Shown in pieces: positions 1 through 8,922 of a DNA stretch of 64,000 nucleotides. The DNA is taken from contig CBDCSF010000013.1 in NCBI GenBank assembly GCA_965221445.1, positions 1,178,001 to 1,242,000 of the forward strand, read 5' to 3'. How positions within the stretch are numbered: the first letter of the stretch is position 1; each line of letters opens with the position of its first letter. Source of the DNA: MPNP01 sp965221445. Its GTDB lineage: Bacteria > Pseudomonadota > Alphaproteobacteria > Rhodobacterales > Rhodobacteraceae. The notes under the pieces were generated by a model. That model searched no databases and had not been told where the DNA came from. It was given only the letters and a program-made list of their open reading frames with translations. The position numbers were made by a program, and so were the translations under genes.

Positions 1-1295
1 TAAAGCTTGTTGAAATCCTCTTCTATGGAAGTTGGTCTTCGCGATGGTGATTCCAAAATTCCCAAAAGTGGTAATACTACAAGGAAAAACAGGAACCAGT
101 AGGTGGAACCCGCCAGGGAAATAACACTATAAATTCCCTCAGCAGGCCTACTCCCGGCCCAAGTCAGAACAACAAAATCAATGACCAGTAATACAAACCA
201 CCATTTAAACATGGGGCGATATCTGCCTGAACGTATTATTGAGGTATCAAGCCAAGGTAAAAGAACCATGACAAAAATGGACCCGAACATCGCCATGACC
301 CCAAAAAACTTGGCATCAATAATTCCACCTGTCAAAAAACTTACCAGTTGGACAATCCACACATCCGTAGTAAATGCCCTGAGAATGGCATAAAAAGGAA
401 GAAAGTACCATTCCGGTACAATGTGTTCAGGTGTTACCAGAGGATTGGCCTCAATATAATTATCAGGATGACCTAGATAGTTTGGCATAAACCCGACTAT
501 GGCAAAGAATATAACCAAAATTACAGCTAGGGCGAAAAGATCCTTGATTACAAAATAGGGCCAAAAGGGAACAGTGTCCTTATCTGCTTCCTGCCTTGAG
601 CTTCTTCGTACTTCAATACCTGAAGGGTTGTTGTTTCCAGTCGTATGGAAGGCCCAAATATGAACCACAACCAAGCCGGCAATTACAAATGGAAGTAGGT
701 AATGGAGTGAGAAAAACCGATTCAGGGTTGCATTATCAACTGCAGGACCACCCAAAAGCCAAGTCTGTATTGATTCTCCGATTCCCGGAATGGCCCCGAA
801 CAAACCCGAGATGACCGTTGCTGCCCAAAAAGACATTTGTCCCCAAGGCAACACATAACCCATAAAGGCAGTTCCCATCATCAAAATAAAAATAAGAATA
901 CCGATGATCCAGGTAATCTCTCTGGGAGCCTTGTAGGAACCATAATAAATACTCCGGAAGATATGGAAATAGGCTGCCAGGAAAAAGAGTGAAGCCCCAT
1001 TCTGGTGTAAATACCGAAGTGCCCATCCGGAATTAACATTCCGCATGATATGCTCAACACTGGCAAAAGCAAGATCCACATGCGGAGTGTAATGCATAGC
1101 CAAAACGATACCGGTTATGATCTGATGAACCAGGCAAAATGTAAGCACAATCCCCCAGATCCACATCCAGTTCAGGTTCTTGGGGGTAGGTATCATCAGG
1201 GTATCGTAAATAATTGATACAACGGGCAAACGCCTGTGTAACCATTTTTCAATGGATGTTTTTGGTTCGTAATGATCGTGAGGTATACCCGACAT
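1..1295 (-). CDS. petB: cytochrome b of the bc1 complex, C-terminus cut by window edge
   Basis: Membrane cytochrome b subunit of ubiquinol-cytochrome c reductase, which carries the two b hemes and the quinone sites. Translating the minus strand from an ATG at 1295 gives MSGIPHDHYEPKTSIEKW and then an uninterrupted frame to base 1. The last visible residues (SPSRRPTSIEEDF region) match the usual C-terminal tail, so nearly the whole protein of about 431 residues is present. It starts 10 bases after the petA stop, so the two genes form an operon; a cytochrome c1 gene would be expected just outside the window. Short alternative frames inside the gene are shadows. Identification by family resemblance is strong. 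Confidence 0.93.
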   Translation of the reverse strand, partial: MSGIPHDHYEPKTSIEKWLHRRLPVVSIIYDTLMIPTPKNLNWMWIWGIVLTFCLVHQIITGIVLAMHYTPHVDLAFASVEHIMRNVNSGWALRYLHQNGASLFFLAAYFHIFRSIYYGSYKAPREITWIIGILIFILMMGTAFMGYVLPWGQMSFWAATVISGLFGAIPGIGESIQTWLLGGPAVDNATLNRFFSLHYLLPFVIAGLVVVHIWAFHTTGNNNPSGIEVRRSSRQEADKDTVPFWPYFVIKDLFALAVILVIFFAIVGFMPNYLGHPDNYIEANPLVTPEHIVPEWYFLPFYAILRAFTTDVWIVQLVSFLTGGIIDAKFFGVMAMFGSIFVMVLLPWLDTSIIRSGRYRPMFKWWFVLLVIDFVVLTWAGSRPAEGIYSVISLAGSTYWFLFFLVVLPLLGILESPSRRPTSIEEDFNKL

Positions 1296-1305
1296 AATTT
1301 CTTAC

Positions 1306-1869
1306 CTAGCCTAGTTTTATAGTTGTTTCGTTTATAAAGGCTACTTTGGGAACCAGTAGATTTTCTGGAGCTGGTCCTTTTCTTATTCTGCCAGAGGTAT
1401 CATAGTGAGATCCATGACAGGGACAGAACCAACCTCCAAATTCCCCAGCACCGTCACCTAATGGTACACATCCCAAGTGTGTGCACACACCCATCATAAC
1501 AAGCCAAGTGCCTTCTTCATCCAGGGATCTATTCTGGTCAAGAGCAATGGCTTCTCCACTTAGATTGTCGTTTCTTGCCTGAGTATCCAGAAGATCTTCA
1601 ACTTCCACATTTCGGGCAGCTTCTATTTCCTCATTTGTTCGCCTTCTGATAAACACGGGTTTACCCAGCCACTTCACTGTAATTTGGGTTCCGGGACCAA
1701 CACCAGAGACATCAACCTCAATTGATGAGAGTGCCTGAACATCAGCACTGGGATTCATCTGGTCTATCAAGGGCCAAATGGCTGCCCCACCAGCTACAGC
1801 ACCTGTACCGGCGGTTGCATAATACAAAAAGTCCCGTCTGGTTGCCTTCGGATTGTCTGTATCAGTCAA
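1306..1869 (-). CDS. petA: Rieske iron-sulfur subunit of the bc1 complex
   Basis: 187-residue ubiquinol-cytochrome c reductase iron-sulfur subunit. It transfers an electron from ubiquinol to cytochrome c1 on the periplasmic side. The N-terminus carries a twin-arginine motif (RRDF) followed by a hydrophobic anchor, typical of Tat-exported Rieske proteins. The two cluster-binding boxes CTHLGC and CPCHGSH are intact near the C-terminus and supply the 2 Cys and 2 His ligands. The frame begins with TTG at 1869, preceded by AGGAG about 9 bases upstream, and no better ATG exists. It is the first gene of petA-petB; the promoter must lie in the AT-rich stretch upstream. Confidence 0.96.
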   Translation of the reverse strand: MTDTDNPKATRRDFLYYATAGTGAVAGGAAIWPLIDQMNPSADVQALSSIEVDVSGVGPGTQITVKWLGKPVFIRRRTNEEIEAARNVEVEDLLDTQARNDNLSGEAIALDQNRSLDEEGTWLVMMGVCTHLGCVPLGDGAGEFGGWFCPCHGSHYDTSGRIRKGPAPENLLVPKVAFINETTIKLG

Positions 1870-2487
1870 AAAGACTTCTCCTAAAATTTAAAACCTTATC
1901 ATTTTGAGCATTTACTGGATCAGAATAATTCCACCAAGAATCGAATTATTAAATCATAAACCGGTTCTCTATATAGAAAAATCCACGAAGTTTTTCACTA
2001 TTTACAAAGAAAAATTTTTTGATCATACAAGCATAATATTCTTCAAAGACTCCACAAGGAAGGTCGAAGCTAAATTTTTTACATTAATATATTGAAAAAA
2101 TAATTGTATGTTATAGTATAAGGGAGGGTTGTCAGCACCACTGTTTATGTTTGGGGTTTAACATTAGAATTCTCGCCTGTGCATGGTTCGAGGTGGCGAG
2201 GATCGGGTGTTGGCACCCACTTTCCGAGGGATTGTTGGATGAAGGAGAGTTGTGTTTCCCTGTCATTCAAGAAAGCTTCCCAGATTAGACCAACTCAAGA
2301 AAATTGTGTTTTTTGTTATGATTTCAGTCAGACCATGCATATGAGGCTTGGAATCTCGCACTGGTTTACGATCAAAAGTTGATTCGCATTTTTGATTGGC
2401 ACTTTGCACTGGTCAAAACTGCCCCAAGGAATTAAGTATCACAAGGCAGGGAAGGTAGTGAACAAATTCCTCAATATTTATAGGTTT
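1870..2487. other. 618-base gap with no recognisable gene
   Basis: The part next to petA (1870-2110) is strongly AT-rich and must hold the petA promoter on the minus strand, though I cannot pick a convincing -35/-10 pair. The more GC-rich part (2160-2460) has a short plus-strand frame with no recognisable motif or ribosome binding site. It may be decayed coding sequence. Confidence 0.5.
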
Positions 2488-3531
2488 TTATGTTCGTGGT
2501 TTGGTCACACTGCCACGCTCAACCAACTCAACTGGTAAAATGCTAGTGCTGGGTATGGCAACTTCCTGGTTGGTCATCATCCTGATCAGTAATTCCGCAC
2601 TTAATCGACCAACGTCAAATTGCTGAACGCGGATTGTTGTCAGGCCTGGAGGAATTAGATTTAAAAACGGAAGATCATTGAAACCAGTAACTGAAATGTG
2701 CTCCGGACATGGAACGCCTGATTGATTGAGTGCCTTTATTGCACCAAGAGCAAGTCGGTCATTGGCACAAACTATAGCCGTAAAATCAAGGCCACTTACC
2801 AAGAGATCAATGGCACAACGACTTCCTTCCTCCTCGTCGAACCGCTTGGCATAAGCAATTCCCTTTTCGGGAATATCAAGTCCGACTATCTCCATGTGCC
2901 GCCGGAAAGCATTTAGTCTCAATTGACCGGTTGAAAGGGTTTCTGGTCCTGCAATGTGGACCAGTTTCCGATGTCCCCTGACATACAAATGTTGTATCAA
3001 TAGACGTATGCCTTCTTCATCATCGCTGATGACGGCAGGAACAGAAGGCCGGTCTGTTTTCCGGATGGCTGTTACCAGAGGTACTCCTTGTTCTTCTATG
3101 CTCTTGATATAGGTGGCCGAAATCTGGGTCGCAGCGTCAATGATACCATCCACCCCTCTTTCCAGGAGAACACCAATAAGATATTTTCGTCGTTCAGAAT
3201 CATCGTCCGTGTTAACAATCATTGAGGCATAACCCAAAGGCTCAAGTATACTTTCAGCCCCTCTAACAATTGGTGCAAACAAGGTATTGGTGATGTCTGG
3301 CAATACAATCCCAACTGTCATCGTCCTATGTGTTCTCAGACTGCGCGCCAATTGATTCTTGCGGTATCCCATTCGGGCTGCAACTTCTTGAATTCTCTCT
3401 ACAACCTCAGGAGTAAGTAAACCCTCGGTTCCAGGATTCAAAGCACGTGAAACCGTTGATTTATCTACACCGACCCGTTCTGCAACATCCTTAAGGGTTA
3501 CGGCATTTCTTTTTCTTTTTCGCTCAGTCAT
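2488..3531 (-). CDS. LacI-family transcriptional regulator
   Basis: 347-residue repressor-type regulator. An N-terminal helix-turn-helix (VTLKDVAERVGVDKSTVSRA, about residues 10-29) and hinge are followed by a periplasmic-binding-protein-like ligand domain to the C-terminus, as in LacI/GalR proteins. The frame extends 7 codons further upstream, but ATG 3531 has GGAG six bases before it and gives the normal N-terminus. It is divergent from the 3676-15149 cluster. The 145-base space between them contains two LacI-type operators and a sigma-70-like promoter, so it very probably controls that cluster and perhaps itself. The ligand is unknown. Confidence 0.93.
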   Translation of the reverse strand: MTERKRKRNAVTLKDVAERVGVDKSTVSRALNPGTEGLLTPEVVERIQEVAARMGYRKNQLARSLRTHRTMTVGIVLPDITNTLFAPIVRGAESILEPLGYASMIVNTDDDSERRKYLIGVLLERGVDGIIDAATQISATYIKSIEEQGVPLVTAIRKTDRPSVPAVISDDEEGIRLLIQHLYVRGHRKLVHIAGPETLSTGQLRLNAFRRHMEIVGLDIPEKGIAYAKRFDEEEGSRCAIDLLVSGLDFTAIVCANDRLALGAIKALNQSGVPCPEHISVTGFNDLPFLNLIPPGLTTIRVQQFDVGRLSAELLIRMMTNQEVAIPSTSILPVELVERGSVTKPRT

Positions 3532-3570
3532 ATTTCTCCAAAAGGTATCCACTGGATAAATATATTATTT

Positions 3571-3584
3571 TGCAAACGATTGTA
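3571..3584. promoter_or_regulatory. LacI-type operator, upstream half-site pair
   Basis: TGCAAACGATTGTA fits the LacI-family consensus TGCAAnCGnTTGCA with one mismatch in the last arm. It lies just upstream of the -35 box at 3594 and 40 bases from the regulator start, so it could serve autoregulation or looping with the second site. Confidence 0.7.
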
Positions 3585-3593
3585 AAAATATTC

Positions 3594-3621
3594 TTGACAA
3601 GTTGAATTTAATTTATATTAG
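3594..3621 (+). promoter_or_regulatory. sigma-70-like promoter of the catabolic cluster
   Basis: A perfect TTGACA at 3594-3599 is followed after 16 bases by TATTAG (3616-3621); an alternative TATATT starts two bases earlier. It points toward the OsmC gene and is bracketed by the two LacI-type operators, the arrangement expected for a repressible promoter. Confidence 0.65.
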
Positions 3622-3637
3622 AGTAGGAATCTATCTA

Positions 3638-3651
3638 TGCAATCGGTTGCA
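3638..3651. promoter_or_regulatory. LacI-type operator, perfect match, downstream of the promoter
   Basis: TGCAATCGGTTGCA matches the TGCAAnCGnTTGCA family consensus at every fixed position. It sits just after the predicted -10 box and 24 bases before the OsmC start codon, where repressor binding would block transcription. Confidence 0.8.
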
Positions 3652-3675
3652 CAAAAGAGGTAAAATACTTAACCT

Positions 3676-4200
3676 ATGGCGACAACAAATTTGAACAACC
3701 CCGTAATGGCAAATGTTCTTGAAGAAAATAAATTGGCCAAACCAATTGTCATACGTAAGGCCATTACCGCAACAAATCTTGCGGATATGGCAACCGATGT
3801 CAATTTTGATAATGTGGGGTCTTTCATCTTTGATGAACCTGTATCCCAAGGTGGTACCGGTCTTGGACCTACTCCTCTACAGGGTGTATTAGCAGCGCTC
3901 TGTGCATGTGAATCAGTAACCTTCAACCGGGTTGCCAATGAAATGGGATTTATCTACACCAAACTGGATTTCCAAGCGGCCTTTACTATTGATATCCGTG
4001 GACGATCAGGCGTTAGGGGTGTTATTCCACATTTTCAAACTGTCAAGGTGGAGGTTCGGGTACACACCAATGAAGAAGTGGAGCAATTACAGAATATTGC
4101 TGACGAGACTGAAGCACGTTGCCCTGTCTACAATCTGATAAAAGATGCCAATGTTCGCATTAAGATGGCATGGTTAAGAGTTTCACCATTAAAAAAATAA
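3676..4200 (+). CDS. OsmC family protein
   Basis: 174-residue OsmC/Ohr-fold protein. The family reduces organic peroxides using a pair of cysteines, though many members have unknown roles. The core GPTPLQGVLAALCACESVTF carries the first conserved Cys region, and ARCPVYNL near the C-terminus holds the second Cys. The start is the ATG 24 bases after the perfect operator. It is the first gene of a same-strand cluster under the LacI regulator, and the next gene begins 20 bases after its stop. A protective role during the cluster's metabolism is an inference. Confidence 0.85.
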   Translation: MATTNLNNPVMANVLEENKLAKPIVIRKAITATNLADMATDVNFDNVGSFIFDEPVSQGGTGLGPTPLQGVLAALCACESVTFNRVANEMGFIYTKLDFQAAFTIDIRGRSGVRGVIPHFQTVKVEVRVHTNEEVEQLQNIADETEARCPVYNLIKDANVRIKMAWLRVSPLKK

Positions 4201-4220
4201 TGAAAGGAAAGGAATTCATA

Positions 4221-5192
4221 ATGAATGATTTGACCATCGGGTGGATAGGAATAGGCCGTATGGGTTATGCCATGGTTGAACGTCTGTTGGATGCCGGATA
4301 TAATGTGAAAGTCTGGAATCGTACCCGATCCAAGGCGGAACCCCTAGTTGCAAAAGGAGCTGTTCTTGTTGACAGTCCAAAACAGCTTTCCTCTGTAGAC
4401 ATATTAGGAACTATGGTATCAACAGGAAAAGACCTTGAGCAGGTCTATTTCGGAGAAGATGGTGTACTTTCCGGGGACAGTACTCCCGAGATTCTTCTAG
4501 ACTGTTCTTCAATAGCGGTCGATCAATCGGTCGATATTCGGAAAAGAGTAACTGAACAAGGTAGTTCCTTCCTGGCGGCACCGGTGAGCGGTACGGGTAA
4601 ATGTGTCAGGGCGGGCAAACTGAGCTCTGTAGTCTCAGGACCACGTGAAGCTTTCGACAGAGTAAAACCTGTAATCTCTACATTCGCTGTAAGAGGTGTT
4701 TCCTATGTAGGCGAAGGGGAACTTGCCAGGTTTTGTAAAATTGCCCACAATCTATTCCTGGGTACTGTTATTCTTAGCCTGGTTGAAATGACGTTGCTCA
4801 CAAATAAAGCCGGAGTACCTCGCCGTGATTTTCTGGATTTTATCAACAACTCGGTAATGGGATCAATCTTTACACGCTATAAATCAAACGCATTAATCAA
4901 TCTTGACTGGTCAACAACTTTCACCCCTCATTTGCTTAAAAAGGATCTGGATTTGGGACGGGTAGCAGCTGGTGAGCTTGGAGTGAACATGCCAACATCA
5001 GCCATTACACGTGAGGTTCTGCAATCACATTTTGGCGCAGCACAACTCAAGGCCGACCCAGAAGCATATCTGGAGATGGATTTTGCTGCAATCCTGGAAA
5101 CCATGGCGCTTGCATCAGGTATGAGGCTTGAAAGCGAAGGTACACCATACCCCACTGGTTTGGAGATTCCAGATCAAGAAAAACCTCAATAG
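4221..5192 (+). CDS. NAD(P)-dependent beta-hydroxyacid dehydrogenase (3-hydroxyisobutyrate dehydrogenase family)
   Basis: 323-residue dehydrogenase that oxidises a beta-hydroxyacid, or reduces the matching semialdehyde. The N-terminal Rossmann motif GIGRMG (residues 7-12), substrate-binding APVSGTG and catalytic Lys context CKIAHN are all visible, the last differing slightly from the usual KxxNN. The frame is open further upstream inside the OsmC gene, but ATG 4221 has AAAGGAAAGGA about 8 bases before it and aligns with the family start. The substrate is unknown. It belongs to the LacI-controlled cluster, 35 bases before the ABC binding protein. Confidence 0.88.
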   Translation: MNDLTIGWIGIGRMGYAMVERLLDAGYNVKVWNRTRSKAEPLVAKGAVLVDSPKQLSSVDILGTMVSTGKDLEQVYFGEDGVLSGDSTPEILLDCSSIAVDQSVDIRKRVTEQGSSFLAAPVSGTGKCVRAGKLSSVVSGPREAFDRVKPVISTFAVRGVSYVGEGELARFCKIAHNLFLGTVILSLVEMTLLTNKAGVPRRDFLDFINNSVMGSIFTRYKSNALINLDWSTTFTPHLLKKDLDLGRVAAGELGVNMPTSAITREVLQSHFGAAQLKADPEAYLEMDFAAILETMALASGMRLESEGTPYPTGLEIPDQEKPQ

Positions 5193-5227
5193 GTACATTC
5201 ACTGCTATTCAATATAAGGAGGATGAA

Positions 5228-6499
5228 ATGAAAAAGCAGTTTCTAATCGTCGCATCTGCCATTTTGGCATTGCTAGCGACACCAACCATAGCTGAGATCA
5301 AGATCGGTGCGTCTCTACCACTCACCGGAGGATTCTCAATTGCTGGTTCCAAGCATGAACAGGGATATCAACTATGTGTTGATCTGATTAATGAACGGGG
5401 AGGAATTATGGGGGAACAAGTTAACCTCATTATGTCTGACAACCGTTCTGACCCTGCGAATGCTATCAATCAGTACGAAAGATTCATCAATGTCGATCAG
5501 GTTGATGCCGTTTTCGGCACATTCTCATCTCGCTTGAGTTTCCCGGTGGCCAACATTCTGGAAAAGAATGGGTTTGTTCACCCACTGCCAGCGGGTGGGG
5601 CATTACGAATCTACACTCAAGGACATCAAAAAGTGTTCTACTTCCAGCCTAACGCTGCGGAATATGTCGGTGCAACACTTCAGGGTATTTTGGAAGATCT
5701 GGTACCTGCAGACGATATGCCAGCAACCGCTGCAGTTGTAGCAGCTGATGATTTCTTTGCCAATGCCGTGGAAGCTGGCTTACTTGGTACGGAAGTAATG
5801 GACCCGGCTGATGGAAGTGTCGTTGAAGACCTCGCCCCCGGCTTCTTGGTGGATGCAGGTGTTGAGATCGTTTACTCGGAAAAGTGGCCGGAAGAAGGAT
5901 TCAATGACTGGTTAACACTGGCCAATTCAATAAAACGATCGGGTGCTGAACTCATTGTTGGGTTGACTGCTTCAGCTGAAGAGGCTGTTCAGATTACCCG
6001 AGCGTTAAAGACTGTTCAGGCTGAACCCAAAATGGTATATTTCAGCCAGGGAACCCAATACGAGTATCTTGAGGGAACCGGTGAATCGTCAAACTCGGTT
6101 CTGGTGCACACCTCATGGCACCCTGCTGTTCCATTTCAGGGACTCCTGGCTGGTGAATCCTTCTCCAATCAGGACTTTGTTGAAGCCTTTGAAGCCAAGT
6201 ATGGGCAAGCTCCAGATGAGGATAGTGCTATCCCATTTGCAGTATGCCAAGGTATAGAACAGGCAATTATGGGAGCGGGTTCGACTGACAATGACGCAAT
6301 GTCTGCGTGGCTCAAGGCGCGAACAACCGATGATCCTGTGAAGACCATTCTTGGTCGATTTGCCTGGGATGAGCGTGGACTTCCAAAAGGCAAACCCTTT
6401 CTTATGTCTCAGTGGAACGATGGGGAACTCCAGTTCGTTTATCCAACTGATGAATTTGAAGGAGTTCAAAGTATGACTTATCCCAAACATGGATTTTAG
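5228..6499 (+). CDS. Liv-type ABC transporter substrate-binding protein
   Basis: 423-residue periplasmic binding protein of the branched-chain amino acid/amide family (Peripla_BP_6 type). The N-terminal signal peptide is MKKQFLIVASAILALLA, with cleavage near TIAE. The mature protein opens with IKIGASLPLTGGFSIAG, the family's hallmark start. A strong Shine-Dalgarno AAGGAGG precedes ATG 5228. The ATPases and permeases follow on the same strand, separated by a hairpin at 6512-6541. The name does not fix the ligand: this family also binds amides, aromatic acids and urea, and the neighbours suggest a catabolic substrate rather than leucine. Confidence 0.92.
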   Translation: MKKQFLIVASAILALLATPTIAEIKIGASLPLTGGFSIAGSKHEQGYQLCVDLINERGGIMGEQVNLIMSDNRSDPANAINQYERFINVDQVDAVFGTFSSRLSFPVANILEKNGFVHPLPAGGALRIYTQGHQKVFYFQPNAAEYVGATLQGILEDLVPADDMPATAAVVAADDFFANAVEAGLLGTEVMDPADGSVVEDLAPGFLVDAGVEIVYSEKWPEEGFNDWLTLANSIKRSGAELIVGLTASAEEAVQITRALKTVQAEPKMVYFSQGTQYEYLEGTGESSNSVLVHTSWHPAVPFQGLLAGESFSNQDFVEAFEAKYGQAPDEDSAIPFAVCQGIEQAIMGAGSTDNDAMSAWLKARTTDDPVKTILGRFAWDERGLPKGKPFLMSQWNDGELQFVYPTDEFEGVQSMTYPKHGF

Positions 6500-6511
6500 G
6501 ACAACAAAGCA

Positions 6512-6541
6512 ATCCGCCACCTGAATTTCCAGGTGGCGGAT
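6512..6541 (+). terminator. perfect 12-bp hairpin between binding-protein and ATPase genes
   Basis: Arms ATCCGCCACCTG (6512-6523) and CAGGTGGCGGAT (6530-6541) with a 6-base loop. There is no U-run after it, so it is more likely an intra-operon mRNA stabiliser or attenuator, as often found after binding-protein genes, than a full terminator. Confidence 0.7.
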
Positions 6542-6575
6542 GCCAACGATATTAAATTAACAGACTGAATCCAAA

Positions 6576-7319
6576 ATGCTTGAGATCAAAGCTCTTTCAA
6601 AGCACTTTGGTGGTATCAAAGCTGTCGACAATTGCAGTTTTGTTGCCGATGAAGGTCGTATCACTGCCTTGATCGGGCCTAACGGTGCCGGAAAAACCAC
6701 GGCATTCAACTGCATCAGTAGAACCATGACACCAACGAGTGGCGAGATTTGGCTTGCAGGTGAACGCATTGATCAGTTGCGTCCACACCAAATAACGGCC
6801 CGAGGACTTTCCAGAACTTTTCAAATTTCCCGAAATCTGGCCGATATGACCGTGCTGGAAAACGTAATATGCCAATCGAAAACTCGTGGATGGAGAGATC
6901 TACTTAAACCGGCAATGAGTCCAGATGAAATTGACAAGGCTATTGGAATACTGGATTTTCTGGGTATCACTAGAATTGCCCATGAAGACGGTTCCAATCT
7001 CAGTTACGGTCAGAAAAAACTCATGGATCTTGCTGCACTACTGATGAGTGATCCAAAAATTATTCTTCTGGATGAACCTGCGGGAGGTGTCAATCCAACA
7101 CTCCTAGAAGAGATTGTCAGCCACATCCGCCGCTTGAATGAACAAGGTCTTACCGTACTTATTGTTGAACACAATATGGACCTCATTATGCAACTATCTG
7201 ATAGGGTTGTTGTAATGGCACAAGGGAGTGTTATTGCAAATGGAACTCCCGAGGAGGTTCAAAATGATCCTGGAGTTCTGGAAGCCTATCTGGGTGGAAC
7301 CTCTGAGAGCACAGAATGA
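6576..7319 (+). CDS. livG: Liv-type ABC transporter ATP-binding protein (LivG family)
   Basis: 247-residue cytoplasmic ATPase of the importer. Walker A GPNGAGKTTAF (about residues 32-42), Q-loop region, signature NLSYGQKKL and Walker B IILLDEPAGG are present, and the C-terminal tail ends with the ALYLGG-like EAYLGG typical of LivG/F. It overlaps livF by four bases (ATGA), indicating translational coupling. There is no obvious Shine-Dalgarno before ATG 6576. Part of the five-gene importer in the LacI-controlled cluster. Confidence 0.93.
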   Translation: MLEIKALSKHFGGIKAVDNCSFVADEGRITALIGPNGAGKTTAFNCISRTMTPTSGEIWLAGERIDQLRPHQITARGLSRTFQISRNLADMTVLENVICQSKTRGWRDLLKPAMSPDEIDKAIGILDFLGITRIAHEDGSNLSYGQKKLMDLAALLMSDPKIILLDEPAGGVNPTLLEEIVSHIRRLNEQGLTVLIVEHNMDLIMQLSDRVVVMAQGSVIANGTPEEVQNDPGVLEAYLGGTSESTE

Positions 7320-8047
7320 GCAATCTTTTAGAAGCAACAGGAGTTATCGCCGGGTATGGAGATGGACCAGCAATTCTCAATGGTGCTGATCTCTCGGTTC
7401 ATCCTGGTAAGGTACATTGTATCATAGGTCCAAACGGAGCGGGCAAATCAACTCTCTTAAAGGCTATTGTGGGAGTATTGCAGATACGAGAGGGTGATGT
7501 ACGATTCAAAGGTGAAAGTCTAAAAGGATTACGTCCCGATCAGATTCTGAGAAAAGGGATCTGCTTCGTACCACAGGAAAGAGCCTTGTTTCCAAAAATG
7601 ACAGTACGGGAAAATCTCCGAATGGGAGGTTATTCTATTTCGGACGAATCATATCTGGACCATAGGATTAGTGAAATTGAAGAGCAATTTCCAATTCTGA
7701 AGGAACGGTACAATCAACGGGCCGGGACCTTGTCCGGTGGACAACAGCAAATACTCTCCATGGCGAGAACAATGATTCTCAAACCAGAAATCGTTATGCT
7801 GGACGAACCCTCCCTTGGACTTGCACCAAAAATTGTTCGTGAGGTTTTTGGAGTCATGCAAATTATGGCCAAAGAAGGAATCACGATTATTCTTGTAGAG
7901 CAAAACGCACTCATGGGACTTAAATACTCCGACTGGGGGATAGTTTTGGATTTGGGCCGTAGCCTGTTCGATGGACCAGCGGAAAAAATTCTTGCAGATC
8001 CCCGTATCCAGGAACTCTATCTTGGTGGTAGAAAGGTTCAACCATGA
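7316..8047 (+). CDS. livF: Liv-type ABC transporter ATP-binding protein (LivF family)
   Basis: 243-residue second ATPase of the importer. Walker A GPNGAGKSTLL, signature TLSGGQQQI, Walker B IVMLDEPSLGL and the C-terminal ELYLGG motif are all clear. It is coupled at both ends by ATGA overlaps, with livG at 7316 and with the livH-type permease at 8044. It would pair with LivG to drive uptake of the ligand of the 5228 binding protein. Confidence 0.94.
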   Translation: MSNLLEATGVIAGYGDGPAILNGADLSVHPGKVHCIIGPNGAGKSTLLKAIVGVLQIREGDVRFKGESLKGLRPDQILRKGICFVPQERALFPKMTVRENLRMGGYSISDESYLDHRISEIEEQFPILKERYNQRAGTLSGGQQQILSMARTMILKPEIVMLDEPSLGLAPKIVREVFGVMQIMAKEGITIILVEQNALMGLKYSDWGIVLDLGRSLFDGPAEKILADPRIQELYLGGRKVQP

Positions 8048-8922
8048 TGCTCTTAATTCAGACCTTGATCCTCGGGATTGCTTTGGGAGGGGTTTATGCA
8101 TTGATGGGATCAGGCTTGAGCTTGATATTTGGGGTTATGCGAATCGTAAATCTCGCTCACCCATCGCTGATCATGATTGGTGCCTATGTTGCCTATTGGC
8201 CATTCCGTCTTTCCAAGGTCGATCCCATGCTTATGTTGCCAGTCGCAGCGATTATTCTTGCCTGCACGGGAGCAATCCTATATCGGTTTGTTTTTGAAAG
8301 GGAGGCACGTTCGGCCAAGTATTCCGAAATGACCGTTCTCTTGACCTTTGCCCTCGCCATGGTAGTTGAGGGACTGCTAGGTACAGCATTTACAAACACT
8401 CAACGAATTACTTCTCCCGAATATGCTACGGAGGCTTTCTTTTTTGCTGATGTCTTTGTTCCAAAAGGCCAACTCTATGCTTCCATCATATCAATAATCA
8501 TTATTTCTGCTCTGGCTTTGTTTCTGAAATATTCACGCCTCGGCTATGCCATACGGGCTACAACTGAAAACCGCGAGGCGGCCGAATTGCTTGGAGTAAA
8601 TGTTAACAGGGTAGGTATGATCAGTTTTGCTATTGGAATTGCCCTTGCCGGCGCAGCAGGTGCCCTGGTATCATTTTTGTTCTCTTTCTTCCCATCCAAG
8701 CACTGGGAATGGATCGTCATCCTGATGTCACTTGTAGTCCTGGGAGGTATGGGATCCATACTGGGTACAGTTATCGGGGCATTCATGCTCTCCGCTGTAG
8801 CGGCTTTGGTGGGCACCTATTTTGGAGCAACATGGTCAACTTTGACCTTCTTTATGGCCCTGTTTGTTGTGTTGCTGGTGCGACCGCAGGGGCTATTTGG
8901 TGAAAAGCCTGAGTTGGCATAA
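8044..8922 (+). CDS. livH: Liv-type ABC transporter permease (LivH family)
   Basis: 292-residue inner-membrane permease. The family N-terminus (LGGVYALMGSGLSLIFGVM) and conserved GYAIRATTENREAAELLG loop, which contacts the ATPase, are present along with about eight hydrophobic segments. It ends GLFGEKPE, as LivH proteins do. It starts by ATGA overlap with livF, and its stop shares an A with the livM start (TAATG). Confidence 0.94.
   Translation: MMLLIQTLILGIALGGVYALMGSGLSLIFGVMRIVNLAHPSLIMIGAYVAYWPFRLSKVDPMLMLPVAAIILACTGAILYRFVFEREARSAKYSEMTVLLTFALAMVVEGLLGTAFTNTQRITSPEYATEAFFFADVFVPKGQLYASIISIIIISALALFLKYSRLGYAIRATTENREAAELLGVNVNRVGMISFAIGIALAGAAGALVSFLFSFFPSKHWEWIVILMSLVVLGGMGSILGTVIGAFMLSAVAALVGTYFGATWSTLTFFMALFVVLLVRPQGLFGEKPELA

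Noticed and set aside
736..1245. Small minus-strand frames within 700-1250
   Set aside because: They are other frames of the cytochrome b gene, which is open from 1295 to the window edge.
2179..2382. Plus-strand open frame of 67 codons upstream of the lacI-type gene
   Set aside because: No ribosome site and no recognisable motif; Cys/Trp-rich composition looks random. Kept only as possible decayed sequence.
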